Below, piece by piece: positions 45,993 through 56,913 of a stretch of 64,000 nucleotides of DNA. The stretch lies in assembly GCA_900475325.1 (NCBI GenBank), contig LS483371.1, positions 4,464,001 to 4,528,000 of the forward strand. Direction: 5' to 3'. Each line of letters opens with the position of its first letter. The first letter of the stretch is position 1. The stretch is from Paucimonas lemoignei (GTDB lineage: Bacteria > Pseudomonadota > Gammaproteobacteria > Pseudomonadales > Pseudomonadaceae). The position numbers and the translations under genes are program-made. Under the pieces are notes generated by a model. That model saw only the letters and a list, made by a program, of their open reading frames with translations. It was not told the DNA's origin and searched no databases.

Positions 45993-48746
45993 GTGCTGAC
46001 CAAGCTGGGTATAAAAGGCCGCGTGCTGCTACTGACCATTCTCCCGGCGATGCTGATGGCGACGTTACTGGGCGGGTATTTCACCTGGAGGCAGCTGAAC
46101 GACCTGCAGGCACAGCTACTGCAGCGCGGGGAGATGATTGCCGATGAGCTGGCGCCTCTGTCAGCGGCGGCGCTGGGCAACAACGACAGCAAGCTCCTCG
46201 AGCGCATCGCGGTGCAGACCCTGGAGCAAACCGACGTACGTTCGGTGTCATTCCTCAGCGCCGACCGGCAGACGCTCGCCCACGCAGGCCCGAGCATGAT
46301 CAACCCGGCCCCCAACGGCAACAGCGACCAGCTGCTGCAACGCTCCGGCAACGATGCCACCCGTTACCTGTTGCCCGTCCTGGGCCGCCAGCGGCACCTG
46401 ACCGGCGCAGTCGTCCCGCAAGAGGCCGACCGGCTGCTGGGTTGGGTCGAACTTGAGTTGTCCCACAGCAACACCTTGCTGCGCGGGTATCGCAGCATGT
46501 TTGCCAGCCTGTTGCTGATTTTTGCCGGCGTCGGCCTGACGGCGGTGCTTGCCATCCGCATGAGCCGCGCCATCAACGGCCCGCTGAGCCAGATCAAACA
46601 AGCCGTTTCGCAGCTCAAGGACGGCAAGCTGGAAACCCGTCTGCCACCCTTGGGCAGCCTGGAGCTGGACGAACTGGCGTCGGGCATCAACCGCATGGCT
46701 GCCACCTTGCAGAACTCCCAGGAAGAACTGCAACACAGCATCGATCAGGCGACCGAAGACGTGCGTCTGAATTTGGAAACTATCGAGATCCAGAACATCG
46801 AACTGGACCTGGCGCGCAAAGAGGCCCTGGAGGCCAGCCGCATCAAGTCGGAATTTCTCGCCAACATGAGCCACGAGATTCGCACGCCACTCAACGGGAT
46901 TCTGGGCTTCACTCACCTGCTGCAGAAAAGCGAACTCACGCCGCGCCAGTACGACTACCTGGGTACCATCGAAAAATCCGCCGACAGCCTGTTGAGCATC
47001 ATCAACGAGATCCTCGACTTCTCGAAGATCGAGGCCGGCAAGCTGGTACTGGATCAACAGCCGTTCAACCTGCGTGATCTGTTGCAAGACACGCTGACCA
47101 TCCTCGCCCCCGCTGCCCACGCCAAGCAGTTGGAGCTGGTCAGCCTGGTGTATCGCGACACGCCGCTGTCATTGTTGGGTGACCCGTTACGGCTCAAGCA
47201 GATCATGACCAACCTGGTCAGCAACGCCATCAAGTTCACCCGCGAAGGCACCATCGTCGCCCGGGCCATGGTCGAGGATGAAACCGACGACAGCGCGCAA
47301 CTGCGCATCAGCGTGCAGGACACCGGCATCGGCCTGTCCAGCCAGGACGTGCGCGCGTTGTTTCAGGCCTTTAGCCAGGCCGACAACTCTCTGTCCCGGC
47401 AACCCGGCGGCACCGGCCTGGGCCTGGTGATTTCCAAGCGCCTGATTGAGCAGATGGGCGGCGAGATTGGCGTGGACAGCACGCCGGGAGAAGGGTCGGA
47501 ATTCTGGATCAGCCTGAAATTGCCCAAGGCCCGGGACGACATCGAAGATGTGCCCGCCATGGCCTTGCAAGGCCGGCGGGTGGCGGTCCTTGAGCAGCAC
47601 GATCTGGCGCGCCAGGCCCTGGAACACCAACTGGAAGATTGCGGGCTGCAAACCCTGACGTTCAACAATCTGGAAAACCTGCTCAACGGCGTCACTGCGG
47701 CCCATCAAACGCCTGCGGCAATCAGCCTCGCGGTGGTGGGCGTCACGGCCCACGAGTTGCCGCCGGAACGGTTGCGCCAACATATCTGGGATCTGGAAAA
47801 CCTCGACTGCAAGGTCCTGGTCCTGTGCCCGACCACGGAGCAGGCCTTGTTCCAGCTGGCCGTGCCGGACATGTATACCCAACTGCAATCCAAACCGGTC
47901 TGCACGCGCAAATTGCGCCGCACCTTGTGTGAGTTGATCAACCCGAAAGCCCCGCGCAGCGATGCCTCCGAGCCGTTATCCAGTCGGCCGCCGCGCCTGC
48001 TGTGCGTCGACGACAACCCGGCCAACCTGCTGCTGGTGCAGACCCTGCTCGAAGACATGGGCGCCGAGGTCACTGCCGTCGACAGCGGTTACGCGGCGCT
48101 GCATGCCGTGCAAACCCAGACGTTCGACCTGGTGTTGATGGACGTGCAGATGCCCGGCATGGATGGCAGGCAGACCACCGAAGCGATCCGCGCCTGGGAA
48201 ACCGACCGCCAGAGCACGCCGCTGCCTATCGTCGCCCTGACCGCCCACGCCATGGCCAACGAAAAGCGCGCGCTGCTGCAAAGCGGCATGGACGATTACC
48301 TGACCAAACCCATCAGCGAACGGCAGCTGGCTCAGGTGGTGCTGAAGTGGAGTGGCCTGGCGTTGCGCAATCAACAGCCGGAACGCCAGCCGGAAATGGC
48401 GCGCAAAAGCCTGGACATGCTGGTCCTGGATCACGAGGAAGGCTTGAAGCTGGCCGCAGGCAAACCGGATCTGGCCGCCGACATGCTGGCCATGCTGCTG
48501 GCCTCGCTGGACAGCGATCGCGAAGCCATCCGCTCCGCACGGGAAATCAATGATCAGTCAGCCTTGCTGGAGCGCGTACATCGCTTGCACGGCGCCACGC
48601 GATACTGCGGCGTGCCGCAATTACGTGCCGCGTGTCAACGCAGCGAAACCCTGCTCAAACAGAATGCCCCTCAAGCCCAGGCGGCACTGGACGATCTGGA
48701 ATCAGCCATCAACCGCCTCGCCGCCGAAGCGCGGGTGAGTGCCTGA
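45993..48746 (+). CDS. gacS: Hybrid sensor histidine kinase GacS
   Basis: A 917-residue unorthodox kinase that feeds the GacA response regulator to turn on the small RNAs RsmY/Z and secondary metabolism. Order: TM1 (about 9-31), a periplasmic sensor, TM2 near 166-188, HAMP, dimerisation domain with [15 protein letters not shown] (phosphohistidine near 294), ATPase domain (VSNAIKFT near 410, [10 protein letters not shown] near 471), receiver domain with [13 protein letters not shown] (Asp near 717) and HPt domain [13 protein letters not shown] (His near 865). GTG start at 45993 after CTGGAG. No truncation; gacS is often mutated in laboratory isolates, but this copy reads intact. Confidence 0.97.
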   Translation: MLTKLGIKGRVLLLTILPAMLMATLLGGYFTWRQLNDLQAQLLQRGEMIADELAPLSAAALGNNDSKLLERIAVQTLEQTDVRSVSFLSADRQTLAHAGPSMINPAPNGNSDQLLQRSGNDATRYLLPVLGRQRHLTGAVVPQEADRLLGWVELELSHSNTLLRGYRSMFASLLLIFAGVGLTAVLAIRMSRAINGPLSQIKQAVSQLKDGKLETRLPPLGSLELDELASGINRMAATLQNSQEELQHSIDQATEDVRLNLETIEIQNIELDLARKEALEASRIKSEFLANMSHEIRTPLNGILGFTHLLQKSELTPRQYDYLGTIEKSADSLLSIINEILDFSKIEAGKLVLDQQPFNLRDLLQDTLTILAPAAHAKQLELVSLVYRDTPLSLLGDPLRLKQIMTNLVSNAIKFTREGTIVARAMVEDETDDSAQLRISVQDTGIGLSSQDVRALFQAFSQADNSLSRQPGGTGLGLVISKRLIEQMGGEIGVDSTPGEGSEFWISLKLPKARDDIEDVPAMALQGRRVAVLEQHDLARQALEHQLEDCGLQTLTFNNLENLLNGVTAAHQTPAAISLAVVGVTAHELPPERLRQHIWDLENLDCKVLVLCPTTEQALFQLAVPDMYTQLQSKPVCTRKLRRTLCELINPKAPRSDASEPLSSRPPRLLCVDDNPANLLLVQTLLEDMGAEVTAVDSGYAALHAVQTQTFDLVLMDVQMPGMDGRQTTEAIRAWETDRQSTPLPIVALTAHAMANEKRALLQSGMDDYLTKPISERQLAQVVLKWSGLALRNQQPERQPEMARKSLDMLVLDHEEGLKLAAGKPDLAADMLAMLLASLDSDREAIRSAREINDQSALLERVHRLHGATRYCGVPQLRAACQRSETLLKQNAPQAQAALDDLESAINRLAAEARVSA

Positions 48747-48764
48747 ATTAGCAACACCGGCGAA

Positions 48765-48854
48765 GTGGGACCGGCTTTAGCCGGGAAAGGGCCGGCACAT
48801 TCGACACAACTCTTTTGTCAGATAGTGCGCCTTCTCGGCTAAAGCCGGTCCCAC
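48765..48854. repeat. REPIN, GTGGGACCGGCTTTAGCCGGGAA family
   Basis: Intact inverted pair between gacS and ldhA, ending about 40 bases before the ldhA start. Confidence 0.9.
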
Positions 48855-48893
48855 GTCGCCCACCCGACCCGCCCTCACTACAAGGAGTCGTAG

Positions 48894-49883
48894 ATGCGCA
48901 CCCTGATCTTCAGCAGCCAGGCCTACGACCGGGACAGCTTTCTCGCCGCCCGGCAGCCCGCCCACCTGCAACTGCACTTTCAACCCGCGCGCCTGACCCT
49001 GGACACCGCCGCGCTGGCCGACGGTTACGAGGTGGTCTGCGCCTTCATTAATGACGACCTCAGCGCCCCCGTGCTGGAACGCCTGGCTGCGGGCGGCACC
49101 CGGCTGATTGCCCTGCGTTCGGCCGGTTACAACCATGTCGACCTGCTCGCTGCACAGAAGCTGGGAATCAGCGTCGTGCGGGTGCCGGCCTATTCACCCC
49201 ACGCGGTGGCCGAACATGCCGTGGCCCTGATTCTGGCCTTGAACCGTCAGTTGCATCGCGCCTACAACCGCACCCGCGACGGTGACTTCAGCCTGCACGG
49301 CCTGACCGGTTTTGACCTGGTGGGCAAAACCGTGGGCATTGTCGGCACCGGGCAAATCGGCGCGACCTTCGCGAAAATCATGGCCGGGTTCGGTTGCACA
49401 CTACTGGCCTACGACCCGTTTCCCAATCCGCAGGTCGAGGCGCTTGGTGCCCGTTACCTGAGCCTGGACGAGCTGCTCGCCCAGGCTCAGATCATCAGCC
49501 TGCACTGCCCGCTCACCCCGGAAACGAAATACCTGATCAACGCCCAGTCACTGGCCACCCTGCAACCCGGCGCCATGCTGATCAACACCGGGCGCGGCGC
49601 ACTGGTGGACACCGCCGCCCTGATCGATGCCCTGAAAAGCGGCCAGCTGGGCTACCTCGGCCTGGACGTTTACGAGGAAGAGGCGCTGCTGTTTTTCGAA
49701 GACCGCTCCGACCTGCCGCTGCAGGATGACGTGCTGGCGAGGCTGCTGACATTCCCCAACGTGATCGTGACCGCTCATCAGGCTTTTCTGACCCGTGAAG
49801 CACTGGGCGCCATCGCGCAGACCACGCTGGACAACATCCAGGCCTGGGCGGACGGCAAGGCGCAAAATCTGGTGGCACGTTAG
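48894..49883 (+). CDS. ldhA: D-lactate dehydrogenase (2-hydroxyacid dehydrogenase family)
   Basis: A 329-residue NAD-dependent enzyme reducing pyruvate to D-lactate. Seen: substrate-binding Arg in IALRSAGYNHVDL near 75-87, NAD loop VGIVGTGQIGATFAKIMAGFG near 147-167, LHCPLTPETKYLI near 203-215, the catalytic Glu region YEEEALLFFED near 263 and the catalytic His in VTAHQAFLTREA near 295-306. This matches the D-LDH branch (ldhA beside gacS in P. aeruginosa). ATG follows AAGGAG. Normal length. Confidence 0.94.
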   Translation: MRTLIFSSQAYDRDSFLAARQPAHLQLHFQPARLTLDTAALADGYEVVCAFINDDLSAPVLERLAAGGTRLIALRSAGYNHVDLLAAQKLGISVVRVPAYSPHAVAEHAVALILALNRQLHRAYNRTRDGDFSLHGLTGFDLVGKTVGIVGTGQIGATFAKIMAGFGCTLLAYDPFPNPQVEALGARYLSLDELLAQAQIISLHCPLTPETKYLINAQSLATLQPGAMLINTGRGALVDTAALIDALKSGQLGYLGLDVYEEEALLFFEDRSDLPLQDDVLARLLTFPNVIVTAHQAFLTREALGAIAQTTLDNIQAWADGKAQNLVAR

Positions 49884-49938
49884 CGGGGGGAGAAAAGCCC
49901 TACGTGCGTGATAGGATGCGCGCAATTTGGAGGACCTC

Positions 49939-50376
49939 ATGGCCGAACACGATTTCCGTTACAGCATGCTCAACCCGCAACACACCCTGACCGAGTGCCG
50001 CACCCTGGCGCCCGGCCGCTATCAAGTGACCGGCAACGGCGGCTCGATCCACGATCGCGACGAGCTGCTGGTGACCCTCAAAGGTAGTAAGACCCTGCAC
50101 ATGCGCCTGCAGGTGGAGAAGGTTCGTCACCTGATCAACCCGCCCGGCCAATGGATTGCCGTCGCCAAAGGCCCGGTCTTTGACGAACTGGCCATCCATC
50201 AGTGGAAGGTCAACTGCGACGGTTGCGGCACGGTGCTGGACTTTGAATTCATGGTCGACGCCAAAGCCGGTGTCTCGGCGCAGAAACCTGCCGCCTCGGC
50301 GCGCATTGCCGAGCTGGGCTGGACATCCGAAGGCGAAAAGCATTTGTGCAGGAAGTGCCAGGAGAAGGCGGCATGA
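49939..50376 (+). CDS. Hypothetical protein with paired cysteine motifs
   Basis: A 145-residue cytoplasmic protein from ATG 49939 with GGAGG upstream. It carries CDGCG near 93-97 and CRKC near 138-141, a four-cysteine arrangement suited to zinc binding, within a compact beta-rich domain (KTLHMRLQVEKVRHLINPPGQW). I do not recognise the family beyond being conserved in Pseudomonas next to ldhA. Its stop overlaps the start of the META-domain lipoprotein gene by 4 bases, so the two are co-translated. Confidence 0.8.
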   Translation: MAEHDFRYSMLNPQHTLTECRTLAPGRYQVTGNGGSIHDRDELLVTLKGSKTLHMRLQVEKVRHLINPPGQWIAVAKGPVFDELAIHQWKVNCDGCGTVLDFEFMVDAKAGVSAQKPAASARIAELGWTSEGEKHLCRKCQEKAA

Positions 50377-50774
50377 AACACGTTCTGACCGCATTGATCG
50401 GCGCAGCCCTGCTGACCGGTTGCGCGGCAAAACCGCTGCCCATCAAGCATGACCAGAGTTACGTGCTCGAATGGATCGGCGAACGCCCGTTGATCGACAA
50501 CAGCCACCTGACCATGACCCTGGGCGCCGATGGCCGGGCTTATGGCAACGCGGGCTGCAATCACTGGTTTGCGTCCTACACCCTGCAAGACGAGACCATC
50601 AGCTTCGGCCCCGTGGGCAAGACCCGCAAAATGTGCGCGCCGGCCTTGATGGAGCAGGAGCAACGCTTCCTGCAGGCGGTGGGCAAAGTCCAGCGCTGGG
50701 ACGTCTCCCCCATCGACCAACTGCGCCTGTGGCCGACCGAAGGCAAGCCGTTGAGGTTTTGGGAAGAGGGTTGA
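50373..50774 (+). CDS. META domain lipoprotein
   Basis: A 133-residue lipoprotein (HslJ/META family): signal peptide and lipobox LLTGC near 13-17, then the META fold with LEWIGERPLIDNSHLTMTL, GNAGCNHWFASYTLQ and FGPVGKTRKMCAPALMEQEQRFLQAVG, including the family's CN and M-x-C blocks. HslJ affects novobiocin and heat resistance in E. coli; the role here is inferred. The last 10 codons plus a REPIN are duplicated 423 bases downstream. Confidence 0.85.
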   Translation: MKHVLTALIGAALLTGCAAKPLPIKHDQSYVLEWIGERPLIDNSHLTMTLGADGRAYGNAGCNHWFASYTLQDETISFGPVGKTRKMCAPALMEQEQRFLQAVGKVQRWDVSPIDQLRLWPTEGKPLRFWEEG

Positions 50775-50880
50775 CTGGTAGACGCCTCACTTCCCCGTGG
50801 GAGCGAATTCATTCGCGAAGAGGCCGGTACATCCAATACATCTGTGTTGTTTGAAATACCGCTTTCGCGAATGAATTCGC
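50743..50880. repeat. 138-base direct repeat, first copy (contains end of META gene and a REPIN)
   Basis: Repeated at 51166-51303 with only a few changes, including GCAAGCCGTTGAGG at the start. It includes the stop of the META gene and a GTGGGAGCGAATTCATTCGCGAA REPIN (50797 onward). Confidence 0.9.
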
Positions 50881-50885
50881 TCTCA
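50797..50885. repeat. REPIN, GTGGGAGCGAATTCATTCGCGAA family
   Basis: Intact left half; the right half ends GAATTCGCTCTCAT, one change from the usual CTCCCAC. Confidence 0.88.
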
Positions 50886-50923
50886 TCAAACATGAAATAA
50901 CTATCTGAATTGGAATGCTTTAC

Positions 50924-51046
50924 TGTGGGAGGACCGGGGTGGCGCTCCACCTTGCTCGCGAAGAGGCCGGTACACCCGATATATCTCTGTGGGCAGGAAC
51001 GTTGCTTTCGCGAGCAAGGTGGAGCGCCACCCCGGTCGTCCCACAG
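50924..51046. repeat. Long-armed REPIN variant with extra stem segment
   Basis: TGTGGGAGGACCGGGGTGGCG continues into CTCCACCTTGCTCGCGAA and is mirrored at 51007-51046, giving nearly perfect arms of about 38 bases. Relative to the usual GTGGGAGCGAGCTTGCTCGCGAA REP it has an inserted GACCGGGGTGGCGCTCCACC segment in both arms. Confidence 0.85.
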
Positions 51047-51165
51047 GTCCTATGTTTGCTGCGCGACAGCGCGGCGTCCGGACGACGTGGGCACTCCCAC
51101 AACGACAGCGCAAGACGCGAGGCCGGCTTTAGCCGCCCCATACGCTGCATCTGCGTTGTCAGAAA

Positions 51166-51303
51166 GCAAGCCGTTGAGGTTTTGGGAAGAAGGTTGACTG
51201 GTAGACGCCTCACTTCCCCGTGGGAGCGAATTCATTCGCGAAGAGGCCGGTACATCCAATCCATTTGGGTTGTTTGAAATACCGCTTTCGCGAATGAATT
51301 CGC
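51166..51303. repeat. 138-base direct repeat, second copy
   Basis: Copy of 50743-50880, carrying 10 orphan codons and the stop of the META gene, then a REPIN that runs to about 51309. The orphan codons have no start of their own. Confidence 0.9.
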
Positions 51304-51309
51304 TCCCAC
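51220..51309. repeat. REPIN, GTGGGAGCGAATTCATTCGCGAA family (second copy)
   Basis: Part of the duplicated block; this copy has an intact right end CTCCCAC. Confidence 0.9.
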
Positions 51310-51351
51310 AGGCCCCCGGCGAATCGGCTTATTCAGCACACTGCCATTCCC

Positions 51352-51430
51352 TGTAGGAGCGAACTTGTTCGCGAGGCGATGGATCCGAGCACACAGAAAT
51401 ATCGCCTCGCCAACAAGTTGGCTCCTACAG
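51352..51430. repeat. REPIN, GTAGGAGCGAACTTGTTCGCGAGGCG type
   Basis: TGTAGGAGCGAACTTGTTCGCGAGGCGAT ... CGCCTCGCCAACAAGTTGGCTCCTACA just beyond the 3' end of the TlpA gene. A different REP subtype from its neighbours. With the preceding elements it fills the whole 670-base gap. Confidence 0.87.
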
Positions 51431-51444
51431 ATCAATGCGCGGTT

Positions 51445-51912
51445 TCACCCCTCCCCGCGCAGCGCCTTCAACTTCGCCATCACACCGGCAGCAGTCTGCT
51501 CGCCCAGCAGCTGTTCGCGCATCTTGCCCTTGTCATCGATGATGTAAGTCACCGGCAGCGCTTCGCTGGGTGGCAGGTCGTATTGCGCGGCAGGGTCCTG
51601 CGCCAGCACGGTGAACTTGATGCCCAGCGCATTGCTGGCGGTTTTCAGTTCTTCACCCTGCAAATTATCGAAGTTAACCCCGAACACGCTGACCTTCTGG
51701 TCCTTGAGCTGCTCAGCCAGATGATTCAACTCCGGGATCTCCACCCGGCACGGCCCACACCATTCGGCCCAGTAATTGATCACCAGCCAGTGCTTGTCGA
51801 CCTTGTCACTGGCAACTTTCTGGCCGTTCTGGTCCGTGCCCAGATCCACGCCACAGCCAGCCAGCAGCAAACTGCCAGCCAGAGCCATTACTGCTGCGAA
51901 CCGCTTTGCCAT
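51445..51912 (-). CDS. TlpA-like thioredoxin-fold lipoprotein
   Basis: A 155-residue exported thiol-disulfide protein: lipobox LLLAGC near 18-23, then a thioredoxin fold with NYWAEWCGPCRVEIPEL (CGPC near 52-55) and the cis-proline region ALPVTYIIDD near 117. ATG at 51910-51912 follows GAGGAAC and is preferred to one four codons upstream without a ribosome site. Probably a membrane-tethered reductant or folding factor in the periplasm. Divergent from arsC. Confidence 0.88.
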   Translation of the reverse strand: MAKRFAAVMALAGSLLLAGCGVDLGTDQNGQKVASDKVDKHWLVINYWAEWCGPCRVEIPELNHLAEQLKDQKVSVFGVNFDNLQGEELKTASNALGIKFTVLAQDPAAQYDLPPSEALPVTYIIDDKGKMREQLLGEQTAAGVMAKLKALRGEG

Positions 51913-52039
51913 GTTGTTCCTCATTACGCTTGAACCTCACTATCCAGCCACGGGCATGCGACCGATTACCACTGCATGTTCAGCCCATGGCGTCAGGCGG
52001 GTAGAATAGCCGCCACCTTACGCAAGATGCGACCTGCAA

Positions 52040-53404
<1,365 letters not shown>

Positions 53405-53433
53405 CTTTGCACACTTTCTGCGCCGGAGCCTGA

Positions 53434-54105
53434 ATGCACGATTACAAATGGCTGAATGAGTATTGCCTGAACCGTTTCGGCTCGGCAAAAGCCCTTGAAG
53501 CACACCTCCCGACACCCAAGACCGCCAAACAACTGCAAGCCATCAGCGCCGATCGTTACCTGTCGACCATGGCGCTGCGGGTGTTTCGGGCCGGTTTGAA
53601 GCACAGCCTGGTCGATTCAAAGTGGCCCGCGTTCGAAGAGGTGTTCTACCGTTTCGATCCGGAAAAAGTCGTGCTGATGGGCGCCGACCACCTTGAACGC
53701 CTGATGCAGGATGCGCGGATCATCCGCCACCTGGGCAAACTCAAGAGCGTGCCGCGTAACGCGCAGCTGATTCTCGACATCGAGCAGGAACACGGCAGCT
53801 TCGGCGCGTTCATCGCCCAGTGGCCCGTGAATGACATCACGGGTTTGTGGCAGTACCTGGCCAAGCATGGCAATCAGATGGGCGGACTGTCGTCGCCGCG
53901 TTTTCTGCGGATGGTGGGTAAAGACACGTTCATCCCGACCTGGGACGTGGTGGCGGCGCTCAATGCACAGAAAATCGTCGACAGAGTACCGACCAGCAAA
54001 CGCGACCAGGCCATTGTCCAGCAGGTGTTCAACCAGTGGCAGAGCGAAAGCGGCAGGCCGTTGTGTCAGTTGTCAGCGATGTTGGCGTTTACGGTGAATC
54101 ATTAA
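53434..54105 (+). CDS. DNA-3-methyladenine glycosylase I family protein
   Basis: A 223-residue protein of the Tag/helix-hairpin-helix glycosylase family, which removes alkylated adenines. Seen: ALRVFRAGLKHSLVDSKWPAFEEVF near 47-71 (matching the Tag block that starts with F-x-x-G-L-x-W), LMQDARIIRHLGKLKSVPRNAQ near 90-111 and LSSPRFLRMVGKDTFIPTWDVVAAL near 152-176. The tryptophan of the Tag motif is His here (LKHS), and the Tag zinc ligands are not evident, so this is the atypical branch. Activity is inferred. Confidence 0.8.
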   Translation: MHDYKWLNEYCLNRFGSAKALEAHLPTPKTAKQLQAISADRYLSTMALRVFRAGLKHSLVDSKWPAFEEVFYRFDPEKVVLMGADHLERLMQDARIIRHLGKLKSVPRNAQLILDIEQEHGSFGAFIAQWPVNDITGLWQYLAKHGNQMGGLSSPRFLRMVGKDTFIPTWDVVAALNAQKIVDRVPTSKRDQAIVQQVFNQWQSESGRPLCQLSAMLAFTVNH

Positions 54106-54125
54106 GAACGCTGGGCATACAACCC

Positions 54126-54215
54126 GTGGGAGCGAATTCATTCGCGAAAGGGCCGGTACAGTCGATAAATAGTCTTCGCCTGCACCACCGCATTCGCGAA
54201 TGAATTCGCTCCCAC
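54126..54215. repeat. REPIN, GTGGGAGCGAATTCATTCGCGAA family
   Basis: Intact inverted pair between two convergent genes; it may serve as their transcript end. Confidence 0.92.
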
Positions 54216-54242
54216 AGAGGTTGTGGTGATCCCGAGACGGGG

Positions 54243-55067
54243 TCAGACATTCACCACATTCACTAACCGCGAAGCGGCGCTTTCGTCGATGCGCAGGTTG
54301 GTGAAGTCGAACAGGTTGCGGTCGGCCAGCTGCGACGGCTGAACATTCTGCAGGCTGCGGAAAATGCTGTCGGTGCGGCCCGGTGTCTTGCGTTCCCATT
54401 CCTGGAGCATGTCCTTGACCACCTGGCGCTGCAGGTTTTCCTGTGAACCACAGAGGTTGCACGGGATGATCGGGAAGTTCTTGAAGTCAGAGTAAGCCTG
54501 AATGTCCTTCTCATGGCAGTAAGCCAAGGGCCGGATCACCACGTTGCGGCCGTCGTCAGCGCGCAGCTTGGGCGGCATCGCTTTCAATGAACCGTTGAAG
54601 AACATGTTGAGGAAGAAGGTCTCGACGATGTCATCGCGATGGTGACCCAGCGCCATCTTGGTCGCGCCGATCTCGTCCGCAAAGGTGTACAGCGTGCCGC
54701 GTCGCAGCCGTGAACACAGCGAACAGGTGGTCTTGCCTTCCGGGATCAGCTCCTTGACCACCGAATAGGTGTCTTTCTCAACGATGTGATACTCCACGCC
54801 CAGGGTTTCCAGGTAGGCCGGCAGTACATGCTCGGGGAAGCCCGGCTGTTTCTGATCCATGTTCACGGCAACGATCTGGAAATTGATCGGCGCGACTTTC
54901 TGAAAGTGCATCAGTACGTCGAGCAGCGTGTAACTGTCCTTGCCCCCGGACAGGCAGACCATGACCTTGTCGCCCTCCTCAATCATGTTGTAGTCGGCCA
55001 CCGCTTCGCCCGCCTGGCGACGCAGGCGTTTCTGCAGTTTGTTCTGATTGACTGAAAGGGTGCCCAT
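54243..55067 (-). CDS. ttcA: tRNA 2-thiocytidine(32) synthetase TtcA
   Basis: A 274-residue iron-sulfur enzyme that thiolates cytidine-32 of tRNA. The PP-loop [17 protein letters not shown] is near 36-52, cluster cysteines are in [14 protein letters not shown] near 114-127 and [14 protein letters not shown] near 199-212, and [18 protein letters not shown] lies near 142-159. ATG at 55065-55067 begins [18 protein letters not shown]; the longer open frame upstream is not coding. Length is typical. Confidence 0.95.
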   Translation of the reverse strand: MGTLSVNQNKLQKRLRRQAGEAVADYNMIEEGDKVMVCLSGGKDSYTLLDVLMHFQKVAPINFQIVAVNMDQKQPGFPEHVLPAYLETLGVEYHIVEKDTYSVVKELIPEGKTTCSLCSRLRRGTLYTFADEIGATKMALGHHRDDIVETFFLNMFFNGSLKAMPPKLRADDGRNVVIRPLAYCHEKDIQAYSDFKNFPIIPCNLCGSQENLQRQVVKDMLQEWERKTPGRTDSIFRSLQNVQPSQLADRNLFDFTNLRIDESAASRLVNVVNV

Positions 55068-55268
55068 GGCGCTGGTATCCGGATGCTGTGACGGGGAGAT
55101 CGGGTGAAACGGCCGGTATTTTACGCATAAATACCGGGCAGTGCTAAAGCCTGTCTGGCTGGTGCATTGGGGTATTAGCGTGGGGCTGGACATGACCAAA
55201 CACTCTAACCGCCCGCCTTTTGCGGCGCTGTGCCTTTCTATACTCGTACTGAACGACAATGCTGCCCT

Positions 55269-55338
55269 TGTAGAAGCGAATTGATTCGCGAGGCGCCCTG
55301 CCTGGCAAAGCGTCTCGCCAATAAGTTGGCTCCTACAG
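55269..55338. repeat. REPIN, GTAGAAGCGAATTGATTCGCGAGGCG type, in a leader
   Basis: GTAGAAGCGAATTGATTCGCGAGGCG ... CGTCTCGCCAATAAGTTGGCTCCTAC, ending 36 bases before the Yip1 gene start, so it lies in that gene's promoter or 5' leader. Confidence 0.8.
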
Positions 55339-55373
55339 GACTGAGCTGTACCTGCCAGGAAGGAGTAATCCGC

Positions 55374-55976
55374 ATGATCCACCATGTCTGGGGACTGTTC
55401 ACACATCCCGACCGGGAATGGCAAGAGATACGAGGCGAGAAGGAAGAAAGCATCGGCCACATGTATCTGACCCATACGCTGATTCTGGCGGCGATCCCGG
55501 CTGTTTCGGCGTACATCGGCACCACCCAGATGGGCTGGGTGATCGGCGAGCGAGCGCCGGTCATGCTGACCCACGAAAGCGCCATCTGGATGACGATCAT
55601 GTCGTACATCGCCATGCTTGCTGGCGTTGCGATCATGGGCGGCTTCATCCACTGGATGGCCCGCACCTACGACGCCACTCCCAGCCTGGCGCGCTGCGTG
55701 GCCTTCGCCACCTACACCGCCACGCCGCTGTTCATCGGTGGGCTGGCGGCGCTTTACCCGCATTTGTGGCTGGGCATGATGGTCGGTACCGCAGCAGTCT
55801 GTTACACGGTTTACCTGCTGTACGTCGGCCTGCCCACCTTCATGAACATTCCGGCCGACGAGGGCTTCATGTTCTCAAGCTCGGTGCTGGCCGTGGGGCT
55901 GGTCGTACTGGTGGCGATCATGGCCTTTACCGTGGTGCTGTGGGGGATTGGCGTGGGGCCGGAGTACACCAACTAA
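55374..55976 (+). CDS. Yip1 family membrane protein
   Basis: A 200-residue inner-membrane protein with five or six hydrophobic helices and the family start [41 protein letters not shown] is the first helix. ATG at 55374 has AGGAAGGAG upstream. The Yip1 domain is associated with membrane trafficking in eukaryotes, but in bacteria its role is unclear. It stands alone, divergent from ttcA. Confidence 0.86.
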   Translation: MIHHVWGLFTHPDREWQEIRGEKEESIGHMYLTHTLILAAIPAVSAYIGTTQMGWVIGERAPVMLTHESAIWMTIMSYIAMLAGVAIMGGFIHWMARTYDATPSLARCVAFATYTATPLFIGGLAALYPHLWLGMMVGTAAVCYTVYLLYVGLPTFMNIPADEGFMFSSSVLAVGLVVLVAIMAFTVVLWGIGVGPEYTN

Positions 55977-56000
55977 GTATCAGACTGTGGCGTGAACCCT

Positions 56001-56090
56001 GTGGGAGCGAATTCATTCGCGAAGAGGCCAGTACGGGCGATAGAAATTTATCGGCCGTACCACCGCCTTCGCGAATGAATTCGCTCCCAC
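56001..56090. repeat. REPIN, GTGGGAGCGAATTCATTCGCGAA family
   Basis: Intact inverted pair between the Yip1 and SprT genes. Confidence 0.92.
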
Positions 56091-56190
56091 AGGTTGGATA
56101 CCACATGCAGCCAACGACCATTCGGCACCTCAGGTTTTCGATCGCCCTGCCTTTTGCGGCATACTCGCGTTCTCTGGAGACCGATGAAGC

Positions 56191-56685
56191 ATGCCCGAGC
56201 AACTCAACACCCGTGTCGAAGTCTGTTACCAACAAGCCGAAGCCTTTTTCAAACGCCCCTTCAAACGCCCGGTAGTCAGCCTCAAGCTGCGCGGCCAGAA
56301 GGCGGGTGTCGCGCATCTGCATGAAAACATGCTGCGCTTCAATCCTCAGCTGTACCGCGAGAACAGTGACGATTTTCTGCGCCAGACCGTGGCCCATGAA
56401 GTCGCGCACCTGATTGCCCACCAGTTATTCGGTGATCGCATTCAACCTCACGGCGAGGAATGGCAACTGATCATGCGCGGGGTCTACGAACTGCCGCCCA
56501 ACCGTTGCCACACCTACGCGATCAAACGCCGCAGCGTGACCCGCTACATCTACCGCTGCCCCTGCGCGGGTAGCGACTTCCCCTTCTCTGCCCAGCGCCA
56601 TCAAATGGTCCGCAAGGGTCGACGTTACCTGTGCAGGAAATGCCGCGAGACGTTGGTGTTCAGTGGGGAGACAAGAGTCGAATGA
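56191..56685 (+). CDS. sprT: SprT family zinc metalloprotease-like protein
   Basis: A 164-residue cytoplasmic protein with the SprT domain: the metalloprotease motif HEVAH near 70-74 with a downstream third ligand (HGEEW near 87), and a C-terminal zinc ribbon with cysteines in YRCPCAG and LCRKC. SprT-like domains in eukaryotes (Spartan) cut DNA-protein crosslinks; the bacterial role is not settled. ATG start follows TGGAG. Length is typical. Confidence 0.9.
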   Translation: MPEQLNTRVEVCYQQAEAFFKRPFKRPVVSLKLRGQKAGVAHLHENMLRFNPQLYRENSDDFLRQTVAHEVAHLIAHQLFGDRIQPHGEEWQLIMRGVYELPPNRCHTYAIKRRSVTRYIYRCPCAGSDFPFSAQRHQMVRKGRRYLCRKCRETLVFSGETRVE

Positions 56686-56805
56686 CGGCTCAGCTCTACC
56701 GCTATCCCCCGAACCAGTGGAGTTGCATATCTACCTGCAACATCCTGTGCGCTTGAAACGACGCCATCGCGAGCAGGCTCACTTCTACAGGCAATCACAT
56801 GGCCT

Positions 56806-56895
56806 GTGGGAGCGAATTCATTCGCGAAGGGGCCAGTACAGTCGATCAATATGCTTCGCCTGGACCACCGCTTTCGCGAATGAATTCGCTCCCAC
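56806..56895. repeat. REPIN, GTGGGAGCGAATTCATTCGCGAA family
   Basis: Intact inverted pair between the convergent SprT and CoA-transferase-family genes. The 110 bases before it contain a fragment of another REP (CGCGAGCAGGCTCACTTCTACAG). Confidence 0.92.
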
Positions 56896-56913
56896 AGGTG
56901 AAGCTGCATCGTT

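Noticed and set aside
54243..55763. 506-residue version of TtcA
   Set aside because: The N-terminal 230 residues cross a promoter, a REPIN and the Yip1 gene; the ATG at 55067 gives the family's normal start.
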